DNA of 54,964 nt from Cerrena zonata (lineage: Eukaryota > Basidiomycota > Agaricomycetes > Polyporales > Cerrenaceae): assembly GCA_038087015.1 (NCBI GenBank), contig JASBNA010000124.1, positions 1-54,964 on the forward strand, given 5' to 3'. The position numbers and the translations under genes were made by a program. Positions 34,101 to 46,278 of this stretch are shown one piece after another; positions within the stretch are counted from its first letter, which is position 1, and every line of letters starts with the position of its first letter. The notes under the pieces were generated by a model that worked only from the letters and a program-made list of their open reading frames with translations, was not told the origin of the DNA and searched no databases.

Positions 34101-36509
34101 GGTCATGATGTTGTTGATTTGAACGACAGCCCATTCCATGAGATGCCACAAGTTTATCATAATATCCCTCGACGTTCTTCGCGAGCATTTTTGATTGGGT
34201 CACAAACATCTGGCGTGGCTTGCCACTACTGCCTTCGAGTTCACGATCCTGTTGAAGTAGTTCTTGCCATGCTCGTTCTATGCCTAGGATCTTATACAAC
34301 ATAGTTGTTGTCTTTCTATAATGCCGAGAGTTCTCAGTCAATGTCACACTTGCGTTTAGAGTAGTATGAAGCTAACCCTGTTCCACTTCGGCCAAGAACG
34401 TACGACGAGCCAACGTGCTTCACGATCTCTTGTTCAGTCGGACTTGCATCTGGTAAGATTATGACATGGTTAACATTGAAATATATCTACTCACGACATT
34501 TGGAAAACATATGCCCCATCGTCGTCAGTTATTATTCCTGATCCTCGAAGTGAATCATATATGACAAGGTGAAGACATTAGGTAATTACCTGATAAGAAG
34601 TCCTTGGAGAACATGGCGAACTTCTCGAGCCTATAAAATGATTAGTTACGTGCTGGTGATCCACAAGAATATTCAACGTTACATGGTATTCTTCTCGCGC
34701 TATATCATAGCTACTATCAGAGTATGTTATTGTGAACCTATTTAGACTGCTCACCTCTTCGCTCTGGTCGTTTATCTGCCTAGCAGGAATCGACAACTTC
34801 AGTACGTGAGTAGGAGACTCCGCTTGAGGCGGGAAGGACCCGGGTGCAATAACGTTCTTGCCAGGCTGACGAGGCTCACTTCGAAAAACACACCTACGTA
34901 GCATTCATGTCAATCATAGGTTGTTGGACATCGAAGTGATGTCATACCGTTCTCGATAGGTCGAACCTCGTCTTGCGAGTTTAGACCCGAGGTTGTCCCA
35001 ATCGAATCTCTTAAGCTGAGCGTGCGTGTAGACTCCGTAGACTTGGATAACTGCATAGTGTTAGGCGGTTGTTGTCGTTCTAATTTACATGCCACCGAAC
35101 GTACCTTGGCGTTCAACCTAAATTGAAATGAGGTCAACATTGGCCTTACAATTAGTAGATTTCCTGCTTACCCCAGTTTCGAAATCCTGGTTACAATCGA
35201 TTTGGTACTGGTACCGAAGTTCACATTGACATAAACCAAATTATGTATACAAGATGTGCTCACCACCAGACGTGTATCACTAGTCATTTTGGCCTCGAAA
35301 ATTGGTACTCCCACAGACATGTTGTTGAGCTTTTTCTGATTATCATCAGAGAAATGGCCGTTCGATAATTCCCTACAAGAACGTCAACAAAGCGAATTGA
35401 GTAACACAGGGAACATCACCAACATGATTTTCTTCACGATAATCTTGAAAAGCTTCGGATTTCTTCTCTTAGCATCCCGAAGATCACGATGTGCACTCGA
35501 CGGGATCATAACCCTCCACTCTCCAAAGCCTTCTGGGGAATCAAAATGTAGAGCCGCTCGGAGCGGTTGGACCATCGGAAACACTGAAGGTGTTGATGGA
35601 GTAGTATGCTGATCTTCAGTTGAATCAGACCCAGCAACAGCAGGTATTTCTGAGTCAGGTTCTGGATCCGGGAAGGCAACTGGTATATAGACCGATTTGA
35701 TAATATTGAATAGTGCCGGGTCTCGTAGACTGGAAAAATATTGCTACAATAATTCAGATAGATGAGATTGTTGGACGTTGGCATATGTATCACCTACCTC
35801 CAAGAGATGTCGTTGATTTGTGAGTACCTCCTGGGCTAAGTTGTCAGCTTCATCCTTGCTTGTAGGTACATCAACGCTCAGGTCGTTGAATGGTTTAGGG
35901 TCGATTGCTATAGATGTCTTGATACGAGCCTTTTTCTGCTCGCGTTGGGAGGCGTGGGAGAAGTTCCTACGGCGACGCGTAGGGCTTGATGGGCTAACAG
36001 GAGAACTCGGTTGTTCCGTGTCATTTTCCAATATATTGTTGAACACGGTTGAGATAATCATCAACGCCTGCGTGCCAAACTGAACTGATCGGAAGAGTTC
36101 AGCTGCAGACGGCATAAGGGAGAAAGCCACGGCAAAGTGGGCAAGGTCTTCGAGCAGCCGTTGAACCTGAGAACCGCCGAATTCGTATGCCGTCGTAGGA
36201 TACGACTGGAATATGAATTCTTGTATAAATTCTGCAGACGGTTCACCAACCGCTACAGGAGGATAGGTTGATTACGACGATTTGTGGAAAAGAGTTTTGC
36301 ATCATACCGGAGAATACCAACTGGAAGAGATGTCGTACAGACATCAAATCATCGACAAGCTTCACCTTATCAACCCCGGGGTCAAATAGCTTTTGTTCGA
36401 AGCTACATATAGCAGACTCGAATGCTACTTGATCCCGAAGGACCATAGGGTCAAACAGACTGAAATCAATACCGCTGGTGGTAAAAGTAGTGCCGTTCGC
36501 GAGTACCAT
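28188..36509 (-). CDS. TRANK1-like protein: UvrD-type SF1 helicase with TPR repeats
   Basis: A very large gene, many short introns, start ATG at 36509. It matches the basidiomycete family annotated as TPR and ankyrin repeat-containing protein 1. In order it has a Ser-rich N-terminal region with ASQREQKKARIKT, then DLRDAKRRNPKLF with VGVPIFEAKMTSDTRLV, and a Walker A motif VLGRSGTGKTTTML split by an intron between 34,318 and 34,385. Next come the helicase motif LFWAGDTAQTISAGSAFRF near 33,130 and motif VI YVAITRARN near 32,200. TPR-like helices lie at 31,500-32,000, a Cys-rich patch (CQRCPVLFPC and CGLQSC) near 30,600, an IQ motif (AGTIQRAYRTFRRRR) near 28,800, and a helical C-terminus. Its cellular role is unknown. 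I did not resolve every exon between 29 and 36 kb, so a hidden break is possible. Confidence 0.85.
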
Positions 36510-37646
36510 GTTCAAAGGCGGGGTGGTGTAAGGGCAAGAGTGAACGGGTACGTAGTACGACAGGGGAGGTTGGGTTCACAGGACAAGGTTCTTATCATCA
36601 GAACCGTTGCCTCATGTTGCTATGTTTGCTTCTTCCATCATGAGGAGGACCCTTGTATGGAAAACGAGTTGTCCCTAAACTTTGTTTGAACGCCTGGATT
36701 CGACAGGAAATGAACGTTCAGACGCTTATGTGACACGGTACGCTGCGCAGCCGTGTTGTTGTTGCTTCTTGCCAGAACCCATGATTACTGTTGTCGTTCG
36801 CTCAATGAGTTATTTCAGATTGGAGATGCTATAGAAATTCGAGTGAGTTGAGTACAGTGCCAAATGTTTGGGGCTCGAACGCAAGATGCTTCAAGTTTGA
36901 GAAGCTACATAATCATCTGGAAATGGTAACTATCAATATTGAGTGACAGCAAGGTCAAATTTTCATTTACTCTCGTCGAATTTCCGAGTCACCGGGACTC
37001 ACCGCAGGTCGCATCCTCTGCAAATGATAGCAAAGATTGCCATCTGCCTATGATGAGTTCATATCTGGTATAAACAAATGCACTATGGGCACGCATGCAT
37101 CTGTTCTGAGTTTTCCGGACCCATTTAAGAGTTCAAAACATACGCATATTTTGCTTACAACTTATCCCTGAAGAACACCGGCCCTTGTTGGTCGCGGAAT
37201 GTATCACTGGCAACTGAGAGTATAGAAAACCTTACATCGTCCGAAGAACTGTAAGCAACCAATATGGTAGTCACTGGCAAGATGGACTTTGAGTGCAAGG
37301 CACGCGCGCTACTACTGTGCCAAGTGCCCTTACGTAACCTATATTAGCGTGTTTCTAGGGCTAAGGTAAGTAATTGAAGGCTGCTGAGATAGACTTTCGA
37401 ATGTTCTTGATTCTATTGAAGAGGAGCAGTTTTTGCGCCCGCAAATGCTACACTGTGGCTTCTATGGGTGGCCTATCGTACCTTGAAGCTTGTGGAAATG
37501 TTATCGCTTCGCTGGCACGATGAGCTGACGTTACTAGCTCGTGCTATGATCTATCGGCCTATTCTCAGGTCCAGGTCTGATACGTTACGCAATCGCCTGA
37601 CATCGACCGTCAAAATATCACCCAGTTTAATTCTAGCACGGATAAG
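36510..37646. other. intergenic, nothing recognised
   Basis: About 1.1 kb between the divergent TRANK1-like and phosphatase genes; presumably promoter regions. I see no gene. Confidence 0.5.
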
Positions 37647-38954
37647 ATGTCTAACTACACTGTGAGTTGAAATCTTGCTGCTGTAGGCGTATTGATCACA
37701 CTTTATTATGCTAGGCAGTTGTTGGGTTTTTCCTACAGAGTGACCCAGTTGCGAATGGTTCACCCGTAGCTGTTAGTATTGCATGTTGCCGCAAACTGGA
37801 ACTTCTACTGAAGACTTGTCACCTAGCTCCTTCCCCGTTTCGGTCTGGAAGACCATAGTGAAGACTGCTGGAAACAATTTCGGTTCAAAATCGATAATCT
37901 AAACTCGTTGGCTCCTCTTGGGACCAAATATAAAGTATTGTTTCTTGGCAGACACGGAGAAGGATATCGTGAGCATGCTCTTACTGGAGATAAACATGTT
38001 GTTGAATCATTGCCCAGATAATGCCGGTTTGAAGAAGTACGGGCACGAGGTATGTCGATCACAATGATATTGCTTCGTCTACATTCATTAAACCATTTCT
38101 TCGTAGGAATGGATGCGGTAATTGCATAAAACTGTACTTTTCGAAAATTGCATTGAGACTCATTTATTGATACTAGTTTCTATTCTCTTACAGATGGCGA
38201 CGACGAGATGACCTGGGCACCTGACGCTCAGCTTACGCCTCTGGGCCACTCTCAAGCTGCTGCTGCACGAGAAGCCTGGAGGACAGAATCGAGTCGTGGT
38301 ATCATGATTCCACAGAAATTCTATGTTAGCCCTCTTCGCAGAGCACTCGAGACATGGAGCGGTACCTTTGGTGGAACTAGAGACTACAGTCTATTTCCAG
38401 AAGAAGGTCCGACCGTTACGATATTAGAGGTAAATCCCAGAATAATATCTACATCCATTGTAATATCAAAACCTGGATGTCCTAGAATTGTCGTGAAACG
38501 TATGGGATCTATCCCTGTGACATGCGTCTACCGCTCTCTGTCTTACAAGAAACATACCCTCCTCCGACCTACCAGTTTGAGGTCAATTTTACTGAACATG
38601 ATCCTCTTTGGACTAGAGATGAACGAGAAACAGACGAGCACGTCCAAGAACGCGCTAAACGTGTCCTGAACGTCATTTTCAAGGAACCCGAAATCTGTAA
38701 GCTCATAAGTAGCATAAATAGACTCGGACTTTACTCACTGGCAACGGAAGACATATCTATTACGGCTCATGGCTGGTTTATACGAGGTCTCCTTGCAGAG
38801 ACGCGGCATCAGCCATACAGGATTCCAACAGGGGGTACTCCATCCAATTTCATGATTAAGTCGAAACTGACAGCCGTGACATATAGGAGTTCTACCCGTC
38901 GTTATCAAGCAAGTCGTTACTCCACAGGAGGCCTCATCGCGAAACATAATATAG
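37647..38954 (+). CDS. histidine phosphatase (phosphoglycerate mutase-like)
   Basis: Nine exons fit in frame (37647-37661, 37715-37765, 37827-37968, 38018-38049, 38107-38117, 38177-38429, 38486-38696, 38751-38834, 38887-38954) and give 288 residues. The phosphohistidine motif is FLGRHGEGYHN (RHG), followed by the usual fungal EMTWAPDAQLTPLGHSQA, YVSPLRRALET and ENCRE-like elements. The second-histidine region is SITAHGWFIRGLL, and the end PTGGVLPVVIK is typical. Exon 5 is only 11 nt and supplies EWM plus part of an arginine; skipping it breaks the frame. A first exon of five codons (MSNYT) is plausible but less certain. The substrate cannot be told from sequence. It lies upstream of the Gal80-like triplet, in the same direction. 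Confidence 0.85.
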
Positions 38955-39477
38955 CGCTGATTGGGACGAACAAGAGAATAATACACTTCTACAGTTGTTT
39001 CTATGTTAATCAAATAATAGACAAATAGCGTGATGTAGGTGAGTACCTCCCAATCGATCAGCAATGACATGATCGACGTCATTATAGAACTTCCATTAGA
39101 TATAATATCTCCGGTCAGGATTGATTTGTATGCTGTTCTATCGACCCGCCCCTAGTGTTTTTGGAAGCTGTCTTTCTTGTTTAGGCGACTCAAACGCCCG
39201 ACTCAAACTTTGTGGTGCCACCTCCAGATTAGTATTATCAATGTATACCGACTGCATGAGATGATACCAAATATCGACTGGGAAATCATATGTTCCAGCT
39301 CTCACGGACGTCTGCTTCACTCTTAGAGTAGCAGTCGAGATACTCAAGACAAAAGATGGCACGGTTTCTGTATCTTCAATATACCGAGAGGATCGTGGGT
39401 GATAGGACGACTCACGATATATAACCACTAATTGTTTCTTTTAACTGGTCTCTTTAGTGTTCTAACTTGCAGTATTC
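38955..39477. other. intergenic, with an unassigned minus-strand open frame
   Basis: A 96-codon open frame on the minus strand (39,428-39,138) has no recognised similarity and is left uncalled. The right end is the promoter of the first Gal80-like gene. Confidence 0.4.
39418..39424 (+). promoter_or_regulatory. TATA box of Gal80-like gene 1
   Basis: TATATAA about 55-60 bp upstream of the ATG at 39478. The spacing matches the TATA-like boxes of the two paralogues. Confidence 0.55.
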
Positions 39478-40806
39478 ATGGCTCCCATTCGACTCGGCTT
39501 CATCGGTCTTTCTTCCACTGGCTGGGCGGCAGCGGCTCTCGTCCCCCCTCTCCTTCATCCACTTCTCTCCGATAAATATACCATTACAGCTATATGCACC
39601 TCGTCTCAGACTTCTGCCATTGCTACTGCAGAGAAGTACTCTAAACAGTTCGGACACGACATCAAAGCCTACTATGGCCCGAATGGTCCTGAACAAATTT
39701 CGAACGATGCTAACGTCGACATGATAGCGATCACCGTGAAGATGCCTCTTCACTTGAAACTTGTCACTCCTGCGATAGAAGCCGGGAAAGATCTTTTTAT
39801 CGAGTGGACTCCCGGGAATGGCTACGCCGAGACATTGAAGATCGCGGAAATGATCAAGAAGAGAGGTGTACGATGTCTCGTGGGTGGACAGGCGAAACAA
39901 AGTGCTGCTTTGAAAGTGGTGCGTATCATGTGATAGATTAAAAACGGCGAACGGTCTAACATCAGATATCTAGGCAAAGCAATTGCTGGAAGACGGAAAG
40001 ATAGGAAGAGTAATGTCTTCTACGATGGTAAGGGCCTGTTTTCAAGCTAACTCATTCTAATAATACGTGCATCACAGGTGTTCGGCAGTGGGGGTTCAGG
40101 GGATTTCAAGTTTTGGGGACCTCGTATCGCTGCCAGGGATCCATACGGTGCAGACATTAACAATGGTAGGCGATATAATTGTTTTTACAAACTGGTAAAA
40201 CTAATATACGTCCCATCAGGTGCTACACTTCTCACGATCCCAGTTGGTCATAATCTGGTTGCGCTCACCGACGCACTTGGTGACTTCACCGAGGTTACTG
40301 CTGCAGGGACGATTCGGTTCCCTGAACCCATGCTTGTCGATGATCATAATCAGCCGACAGGCAAAACCATCAAAAGCACTACACATGACCAAGTATCCGT
40401 TTCCGGTATTCTCTCTGGAAAGCCCTATGCAGAAGGCGCTTTCGTGAACATTCATTGTCGCTCCGCTCTACTCAAAAATCCGGGAGAGAAAGGCGAAGGC
40501 CGGACGCTATTCAAATGGATTATCGACGGAGGGGATGGCGCAATAGAAGTTGCTCAGAGAGAACAAGACGGGGAGATCGGCTGTTACATCTCAATGACGG
40601 AGAAGAACGTATTTCTGAATGGCAAGGAGGTACCTTGGGAACAGAACGAGCTAAATTTGTTGGGCAACGAGGGTAAGGCCTGGTTTGAGTTTGCGAAGGG
40701 TGATGATGGGAGCTACACAACGATTGATGATGCTGTGCGAATCCATCGTGTGTTGGATGCAGCATTGCAGAGCATTCAGGAGGGGAGGAGGGTTACGTTG
40801 ACATGA
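39478..40806 (+). CDS. Gal80-like NAD(P)-binding Rossmann protein 1 (Gfo/Idh/MocA fold)
   Basis: Exons 39478-39918, 39974-40027, 40078-40165 and 40220-40806 encode 389 residues. The N-terminal Rossmann fold opens RLGFIGLSSTGWAAAALVPP, like yeast Gal80 rather than a plain GxGxxG dehydrogenase. The Gal80-like segment FIEWTPGNGYAETLKIAEMI follows. The C-terminal part (HDQVSVSGILSGKPYAEGAF) corresponds to the Gal80 beta-sheet domain. Whether it is an oxidoreductase or a regulator is not decidable; the EKP-type catalytic lysine of true Gfo/Idh/MocA enzymes is replaced by EWTPG. The third intron (54 bp) keeps the frame without a stop if retained. It is the first of three tandem copies and the most diverged. 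Confidence 0.85.
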
Positions 40807-41579
40807 CCTAGCATACTTGTACCGATACCAAATGGGATTGACTCATGATTCATCATGTACTATGGGCGATACGAAGGAAGAATCTGTATAGAATGGAGGG
40901 CGAAAGTGGTGGTAAAAGTAGAAATAAAATGACAGTTCTATCAACTCTTCGTATGGCTGTGACTGTGAGTTCTGTATATGCTGTAGAGAGCCTGCTAAAG
41001 CTTATGGCGCTTTGATTTGCTTAGTAGTGGCAATATAGATATTTCGGCTTAGTAAGAAGATATGCGGTCTGATATGACCAAGGGAGTATACTTATTCTCA
41101 GATCCTGGCAGTTCTAGCCGCGTCTTAATTACCAATCCCGGATTGCGCACTTCATCCTTACCATGGGTGATCGAACATACTCAAAGCAAAGGCTTGGCTT
41201 TCGCATATCCCTCGACTCTTGACAATGATTCGATTTGGCTGCCAAGGATTGACAATATTCTACTCGGCCATATCAGACTGCGTTGCTGCACTCTTCTTAG
41301 ACTTCTACACATCGAAAATGCTGTTAGGGTAGTGGTATTTCCCACGCGGTTTTCAAAAGACTTCAGAATCATCGATCATCTCCGCGAAACTCCTGGAGTG
41401 GTTATTGTGAGTTCACAGGCAGTCCCAATACTATTGACATCATAGTGTCGCAAACTCCGTGACCCACGGCCAGTACCTCTGCTGACAAACACACCCAAGT
41501 CATGGTCACCCACGAAAGTATTTAAACACTCGCGACTGAGTGCAGTTCTATGGTAGTCTGATTGTCAAGTATCGTTCAA
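40807..41579. other. intergenic between Gal80-like copies 1 and 2
   Basis: About 770 bp. An open frame at 41,062-41,445 has no recognised similarity and is not called. The right end holds the promoter of copy 2. Confidence 0.45.
41519..41526 (+). promoter_or_regulatory. TATA-like box of Gal80-like gene 2
   Basis: TATTTAAA followed by CAC, about 55-60 bp upstream of the ATG. The same TATTTAAACAC occurs before copy 3. Confidence 0.55.
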
Positions 41580-42897
41580 ATGGCACCAATTCGACTCGGG
41601 ATAATCGGCCTGTCGTCCAGAGGTTGGGCTGCCTCCTCTCTCGTTCCACCTCTACTTCATCCTACGCTCTCTGATAAATACATCATCACTGCCTTGTGTA
41701 CGACGTCTCAGGAATCTGCGAAAGCTGCTTCAGAGAAGTATTCCGAGCAGTTTGGGCATACTGTTACACCTTACTTCCTTCCGGATGGAAAAGATCAAAT
41801 CGCAAATGATCCCAACGTTGATATGGTTGTCGTCTCCGTGCGGATGCCAACACACTTCGAAGCGATCGTTCCCGCGATCGAGGCGGGGAAAGATATCTTC
41901 GTCGAGTGGACTCCCGGGAATGGCTTTGCGGAGACTCTAAAGATCGCCGAATTGATCAAGAAGAAAGGTGTTCGCTGCTTGGTCGGAGGGCAAGCTAATC
42001 AGAGTGCGTCAGTGAAGAAGGTCAGTACATCGGTGATCACCTCTGCTGACAGCACTATTTCTGACTATATAACGTTAACACCAGGTCAAGGGATTACTTG
42101 AGGCAGGGAAGATTGGTCGAGTTTTGTCGACGTCTATTGTAAGTGTAATTTCAGTCATGCCAACGCTCGTAACTAACCAACCGCTAGATCTTCTCCGCAG
42201 GGGGTAGTGAGGGCTACTTTTGGGGACCCTTCGTGTCAGCTAGTCTTTCATACGGTGCTGAGATAACCAATGGTATCACACTCAAACTTCTTGTTTCGCT
42301 ATGTCATTAATCAGTTGTACAGGCGCCACTCCGCTTTCTATAGCTGTTGGTCACCTTCTTGTGGCAGTAACAGATATATTAGGAGACCTCCGTGAAGTGA
42401 CGGGCGCTGGTTCCATAAACTATCCTACTGCGATTCTCGTAGACGCAGAGGGAAAGCCAACTGGTGGAACTCTGCACAACCCTCCCCATGATCAGGTCGC
42501 TATTTCGGGGATACTTTCAGGGAAACCTTATGCTGAAGGTGCTTTCATCAACATTCACTGTCGCGCTGGTCTTCGTTCCAAGGACAAAGGTCGTACATTG
42601 TTCCGATGGGTGATTGACGGCGAAGATGGAACGATTGAACTAGTTCATCGCGAACAAGATGGTGTACTAGGTTGTTTCATCTCCATGACGGAGAAGACTG
42701 TTTTGCTGAACGGAGACGAGGTACTCGTTGAAGAGACTGAGCTGGACAAGTTGGGAAATACGGCAAAGGCTTGGGATGAGTTCTCTAAAGGTGAACAGGG
42801 GAAGTATACGACTATCGACGATGCCATGAGGATCCACCGTGTTCTAGATGCCACACTAACCAGCATCAAAAAGGGAAGGAAAGTTTATTTGATTTGA
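41580..42897 (+). CDS. Gal80-like NAD(P)-binding Rossmann protein 2
   Basis: Exons 41580-42020, 42085-42138, 42188-42272 and 42323-42897 encode 384 residues. The start is the ATG of MAPIRLGIIGLSSRGW; the frame extends upstream only through a TTG codon. Domain order and intron positions equal those of copies 1 and 3, including a second exon of exactly 54 nt. Key segments are DKYIITALCTTSQESAKAAS, FVEWTPGNGFAETLKIAELI and HDQVAISGILSGKPYAEGAF. It is much closer to copy 3 than to copy 1, with stretches identical at DNA level around 41,690-41,760. The function is probably a nucleotide-sensing regulator or a sugar-type dehydrogenase. Confidence 0.87.
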
Positions 42898-43623
42898 TAC
42901 GGTATGCTCTCCTCGATTCCTGGAAGCTCTTCACTGACTTTCTCGGATAGATGTTGTAAAATGTCAAGTACAAATATATCGTGTAATAGTAGCTGTGTCC
43001 TTCAGAAGACTTCATATTCTATATATCCCAAAAACCAATCATTCGCAAGTTCTTCATTCATGCTCATAACCGATCTATTGCTGGGCTGCAACAACGCGAA
43101 GTAAGTACTTATTTGCATGCGGGGGATCGTGTATTCATTGTGTGTTGCAACATATGAAATAGATGATCGCAATCAGAGACTAGAGTTCCTGGTTGAAATA
43201 TGTGTTGCTTGATAAGCCACTATATCGGCATCTGACAAAGCCAAGTGGATGCTCTTCGTCCTGGTAGTGAGCGATCTTAGTCTGAATATTGCATTATCTA
43301 ATCAGTATATACAGCTGAACTTGACCCGAGCACATTCATAGGTATCGGTATACCGAATACTCGGCGTCTTAGTCAGACAGAAAGACGAGTCCTTTACGTC
43401 TTCCTTGGGTTTCGACGTTGGGACATCAGAACCTGAGTACTAGTCGCAATCCTTCAGAGCATACAAAGGATTGTCTGGTATTTCTCACGCTTGGATCCAC
43501 TCTGTTCTCCATGCTAATTCGACTTTAGCATGACATATCCATTTGATTACAAAGCTGATATTTGACCTCTCCTATCCAGCCTATTTAAACACCTACAACG
43601 AATCGTCGTATATACCAACAATC
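42898..43623. other. intergenic between Gal80-like copies 2 and 3
   Basis: About 730 bp without a recognisable gene; the right end carries the copy 3 promoter. Confidence 0.5.
43582..43589 (+). promoter_or_regulatory. TATA-like box of Gal80-like gene 3
   Basis: TATTTAAA followed by CAC, about 35-40 bp upstream of the ATG. The context is shared with copy 2. Confidence 0.55.
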
Positions 43624-44962
43624 ATGGCACCCATTCGACTCGGAATAATTGGCCTTTCGTCCAAAGGCTGGGCTTCCGCGGCTCTTGTCCCACCTCTCCT
43701 CCATCCAACTCTTTCTGATAAATACATCATCACTGCCTTGTGTACGACGTCTCAGGAATCTGCGAAAGCTGCTTCAGAGAAGTATTCCGAGCAACTTGGA
43801 CACACTGTTACACCTTACTTCCTCCCGGACGGAAAGGATCAGATCGCGAATGATCCCAATGTTGACATGGTCGTCATCTCGGTGCGGATGCCTACACATT
43901 TCGAAGCGCTCGTTCCTGCAGTCGATGCGGGGAAAGACATCTTCATCGAGTGGACCCCCGGGATGACCTTTACAGAGACATTAAAGATCGCTGAATTGAT
44001 CAAGAAGAAAGGAGTTCGATCTCTAGTGGGGGCACAGGCTAATCAGAGTGCGACAGTCAAGAAGGTGAATGGAGTAATGCTTTCTCACTTTACGTGTCGT
44101 CGCTGATCATATAACATTATACTAGGTCAAGGGGCTCCTTGAGACAGGCAAAATTGGTCGAGTTTTGTCAACTTCTATTGTATGTCCAAGCCTACTCATA
44201 CTTTGAGAATCTGATAAATCTGACTGCTGCTAGATCATGACTGCAACCTCCGCCGAAGCTGCCTTCTGGGGACCTACCGTATTGTCTGGTCATAGCTATG
44301 TTGCTGACGCTAACAATGGTATTACAGTTAGACCCTTCGTTCTCCATTATTACGCTAACCAATGTATGATAATAGGTGCCACTCCACTTACGATCCCCGT
44401 TGGTCATAATCTCGCCGCCGTTATAGATGTATTGGGAGATTTCCGTGAGGTGACAGGTGCCGGTAATCATAACTATCCCATTACGACCGTTGTCGATGCA
44501 GAAGGAAAACCCACTGGTGAAACCGTGAACAACCCTCCTCACGACCAGATCTCCATTTCGGGTACACTTTCGGGTAAACCGTACGCTGAGGGTGCCTTTA
44601 TCAACCTTCACTGTCGTGCCGGGCTCCCTCTCGTAGGTGATAAATACAAAGGTCGTACGATCTTCCGATGGGTGATCGACGGTGAAGATGGGACTATCGA
44701 GTTGTTGCATCGCGAGCAGGATGGCCCTGTTTTCGGCGGTTTCATGTCTGTGGCGGAGAAGACACTCTTACTGAATGGAATCGAGGTGCCGGTAGAGGAG
44801 ACCGAGTTAGACAAGTTGGGAAATACTGCAAAGGCTTGGTACGAATACGCCAAAGGCGACAAAGGAAAGTACACAACTATCGGTGACGCTGTGAAGATAC
44901 ACCGTGTTCTTGATGCGACATTGACCAGTATCAAGGAGGGAAGGAAGATCACCTTGCTTTAA
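43624..44962 (+). CDS. Gal80-like NAD(P)-binding Rossmann protein 3
   Basis: Exons 43624-44064, 44126-44179, 44234-44318 and 44376-44962 encode 388 residues. The architecture matches copies 1 and 2. The Rossmann opening is RLGIIGLSSKGWASAALVPP. The segment FIEWTPGMTFTETLKIAELI differs from the GNGFAE of the other copies, and the following GAQANQSA replaces GGQANQSA; both lie beside the presumed cofactor or ligand site. The third intron (57 bp) also keeps the frame without a stop if retained. It ends 133 bp from the convergent UstYa-like copy 2. Divergence near the ligand site after a recent duplication hints at a changed specificity. Confidence 0.87.
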
Positions 44963-45095
44963 TTAACATTGTAAGTTTCACACCGTTATCTTCGGAATAT
45001 TGACTCATATTTCTATCAGCATGTCGTAGATATCCATAGAATAACCATGCTCCCCAAGTATGTTACGTGCTTCTCCAAACTATACACGAAAAGCA

Positions 45096-45774
45096 TCATC
45101 GTGAATGTCCAGCAACGGCATAATAATCCTTGTCCTTCCACGTCTGATAATTCTCAGCAGCATAGTCCCACACCTGTCGCCAGTCTCGACACTGATGCAT
45201 CGCTCCTGTCCCGAACACGATATGCCGCACCTGCCCATGTCGATTTACCACAGTCTCGCTGGGTTCCAACGTAGTGTCAGCGGCGCACAAAACCAACTGT
45301 CGCAAGTAACCGAAACAATGCATGAGGTGAGCGTCGACGTGAAGCGCCGATCCATTTCTGTACGCTCTGAAAACTGCTTCCAAGTTATTCAGGCAGTGGA
45401 TCTGGTGGTATAACGTCGCTGCGTAGTACTTTTCTTCTCCTCCTTCGTCATATCGAATGAAGCCACGACCAGGGGGCACTATGGCGTCCCAGTCAATACT
45501 GTCGTCTTCGGGGGCGTACCCGATCTCTTCATATTTGAGAGCAACAGGATTGGGGATAAGGGGTATGCTGGTAAGACGTCCGTCCAGTACTGTGTCCACT
45601 AAACTACCTAATTTCTTGAGCTTATAGACGTGTACGTTGCCATTTGTAGCTACCTTGCTTGCTCGATGTTCTGATGACAGCGTTCAGAACACCAAAAACG
45701 AGGGACAGAAGGAGGACGAATATGCCAGAATGCACAGCCCTCGTAGGGACTAAGTAATACGAATTGGATGGCAT
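45096..45774 (-). CDS. UstYa-like (DUF3328) protein, copy 2
   Basis: Exons 45774-45654 and 45607-45096 encode 210 residues. A signal anchor lies at about residues 14-34 (GIFVLLLSLVFGVLNAVI). The motifs HQIHC and HCFGYLRQ are intact, as is CRDW. From YHQIHC to the end it is almost identical to copy 1 at 22.2 kb, while the N-terminal third is clearly diverged. A change at the old stop (TGA to CGA, then TGA) adds one residue. Similarity continues past the stop. With the S33 pseudogene at 48.9 kb it mirrors the UstYa/S33 pair at 20.4-22.9 kb. It is likely an oxidase of a peptide or small-molecule pathway; the substrate is unknown. Confidence 0.87.
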
Positions 45775-46278
45775 AGTGGAACTGTGGTAGGGGTAACGCG
45801 CTCGCATGCGAGTGACCTTAGATCATATTTATCGAATCTTACAGTGGATAGGTATGTTTTATCAAACTTAGTTGACACAGCTGAAATGACCAACGAGCAG
45901 GTGAAAAAAAATACTTAGTCGGCAACGCCGGACGTCGTAAATGTTATGGGCGGTTGATCGTCCATGCGCTTACCAGACATTTCAAAAATTATTCTCACTG
46001 TGTTCCTTACCTCCGGTCTCAGATCCCCAGTGGAGCATCGCGGTACCTTTCCGCACGATGCGTGGCGAGATCATCATGGTTTGTATGATACTTTCTTGTT
46101 GAGCACAGGTACAGATCCATGAAATACGCGATTCTTCGTGCTCAGACTCACATGTTGACGGAATCTATATGGGCTGGACGGAAATGATATGGAGAGCTAT
46201 TGAGCATCAGAATTACTGATGAAGGTCTTGGACAGGAAACTCCGAACTTGATACGGAAGATTTTCTTCAGAGTCAGTC
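45775..46278. other. intergenic between divergent UstYa-like genes
   Basis: Presumed shared promoter. An ATG at 45,964 opens a short frame (MRLPDISKIILTVFLTS), which I could not join to the next gene. Confidence 0.4.

Noticed and set aside
38094..38200. Histidine phosphatase as a pseudogene because of a frame mismatch before DGDDEMTW
   Set aside because: Using the acceptor at 38175-38176 instead of 38192-38193 restores the frame and matches the family.
39138..39428. Minus-strand open frame of 96 codons
   Set aside because: No recognised motif and no consistent neighbouring exons; left as intergenic.
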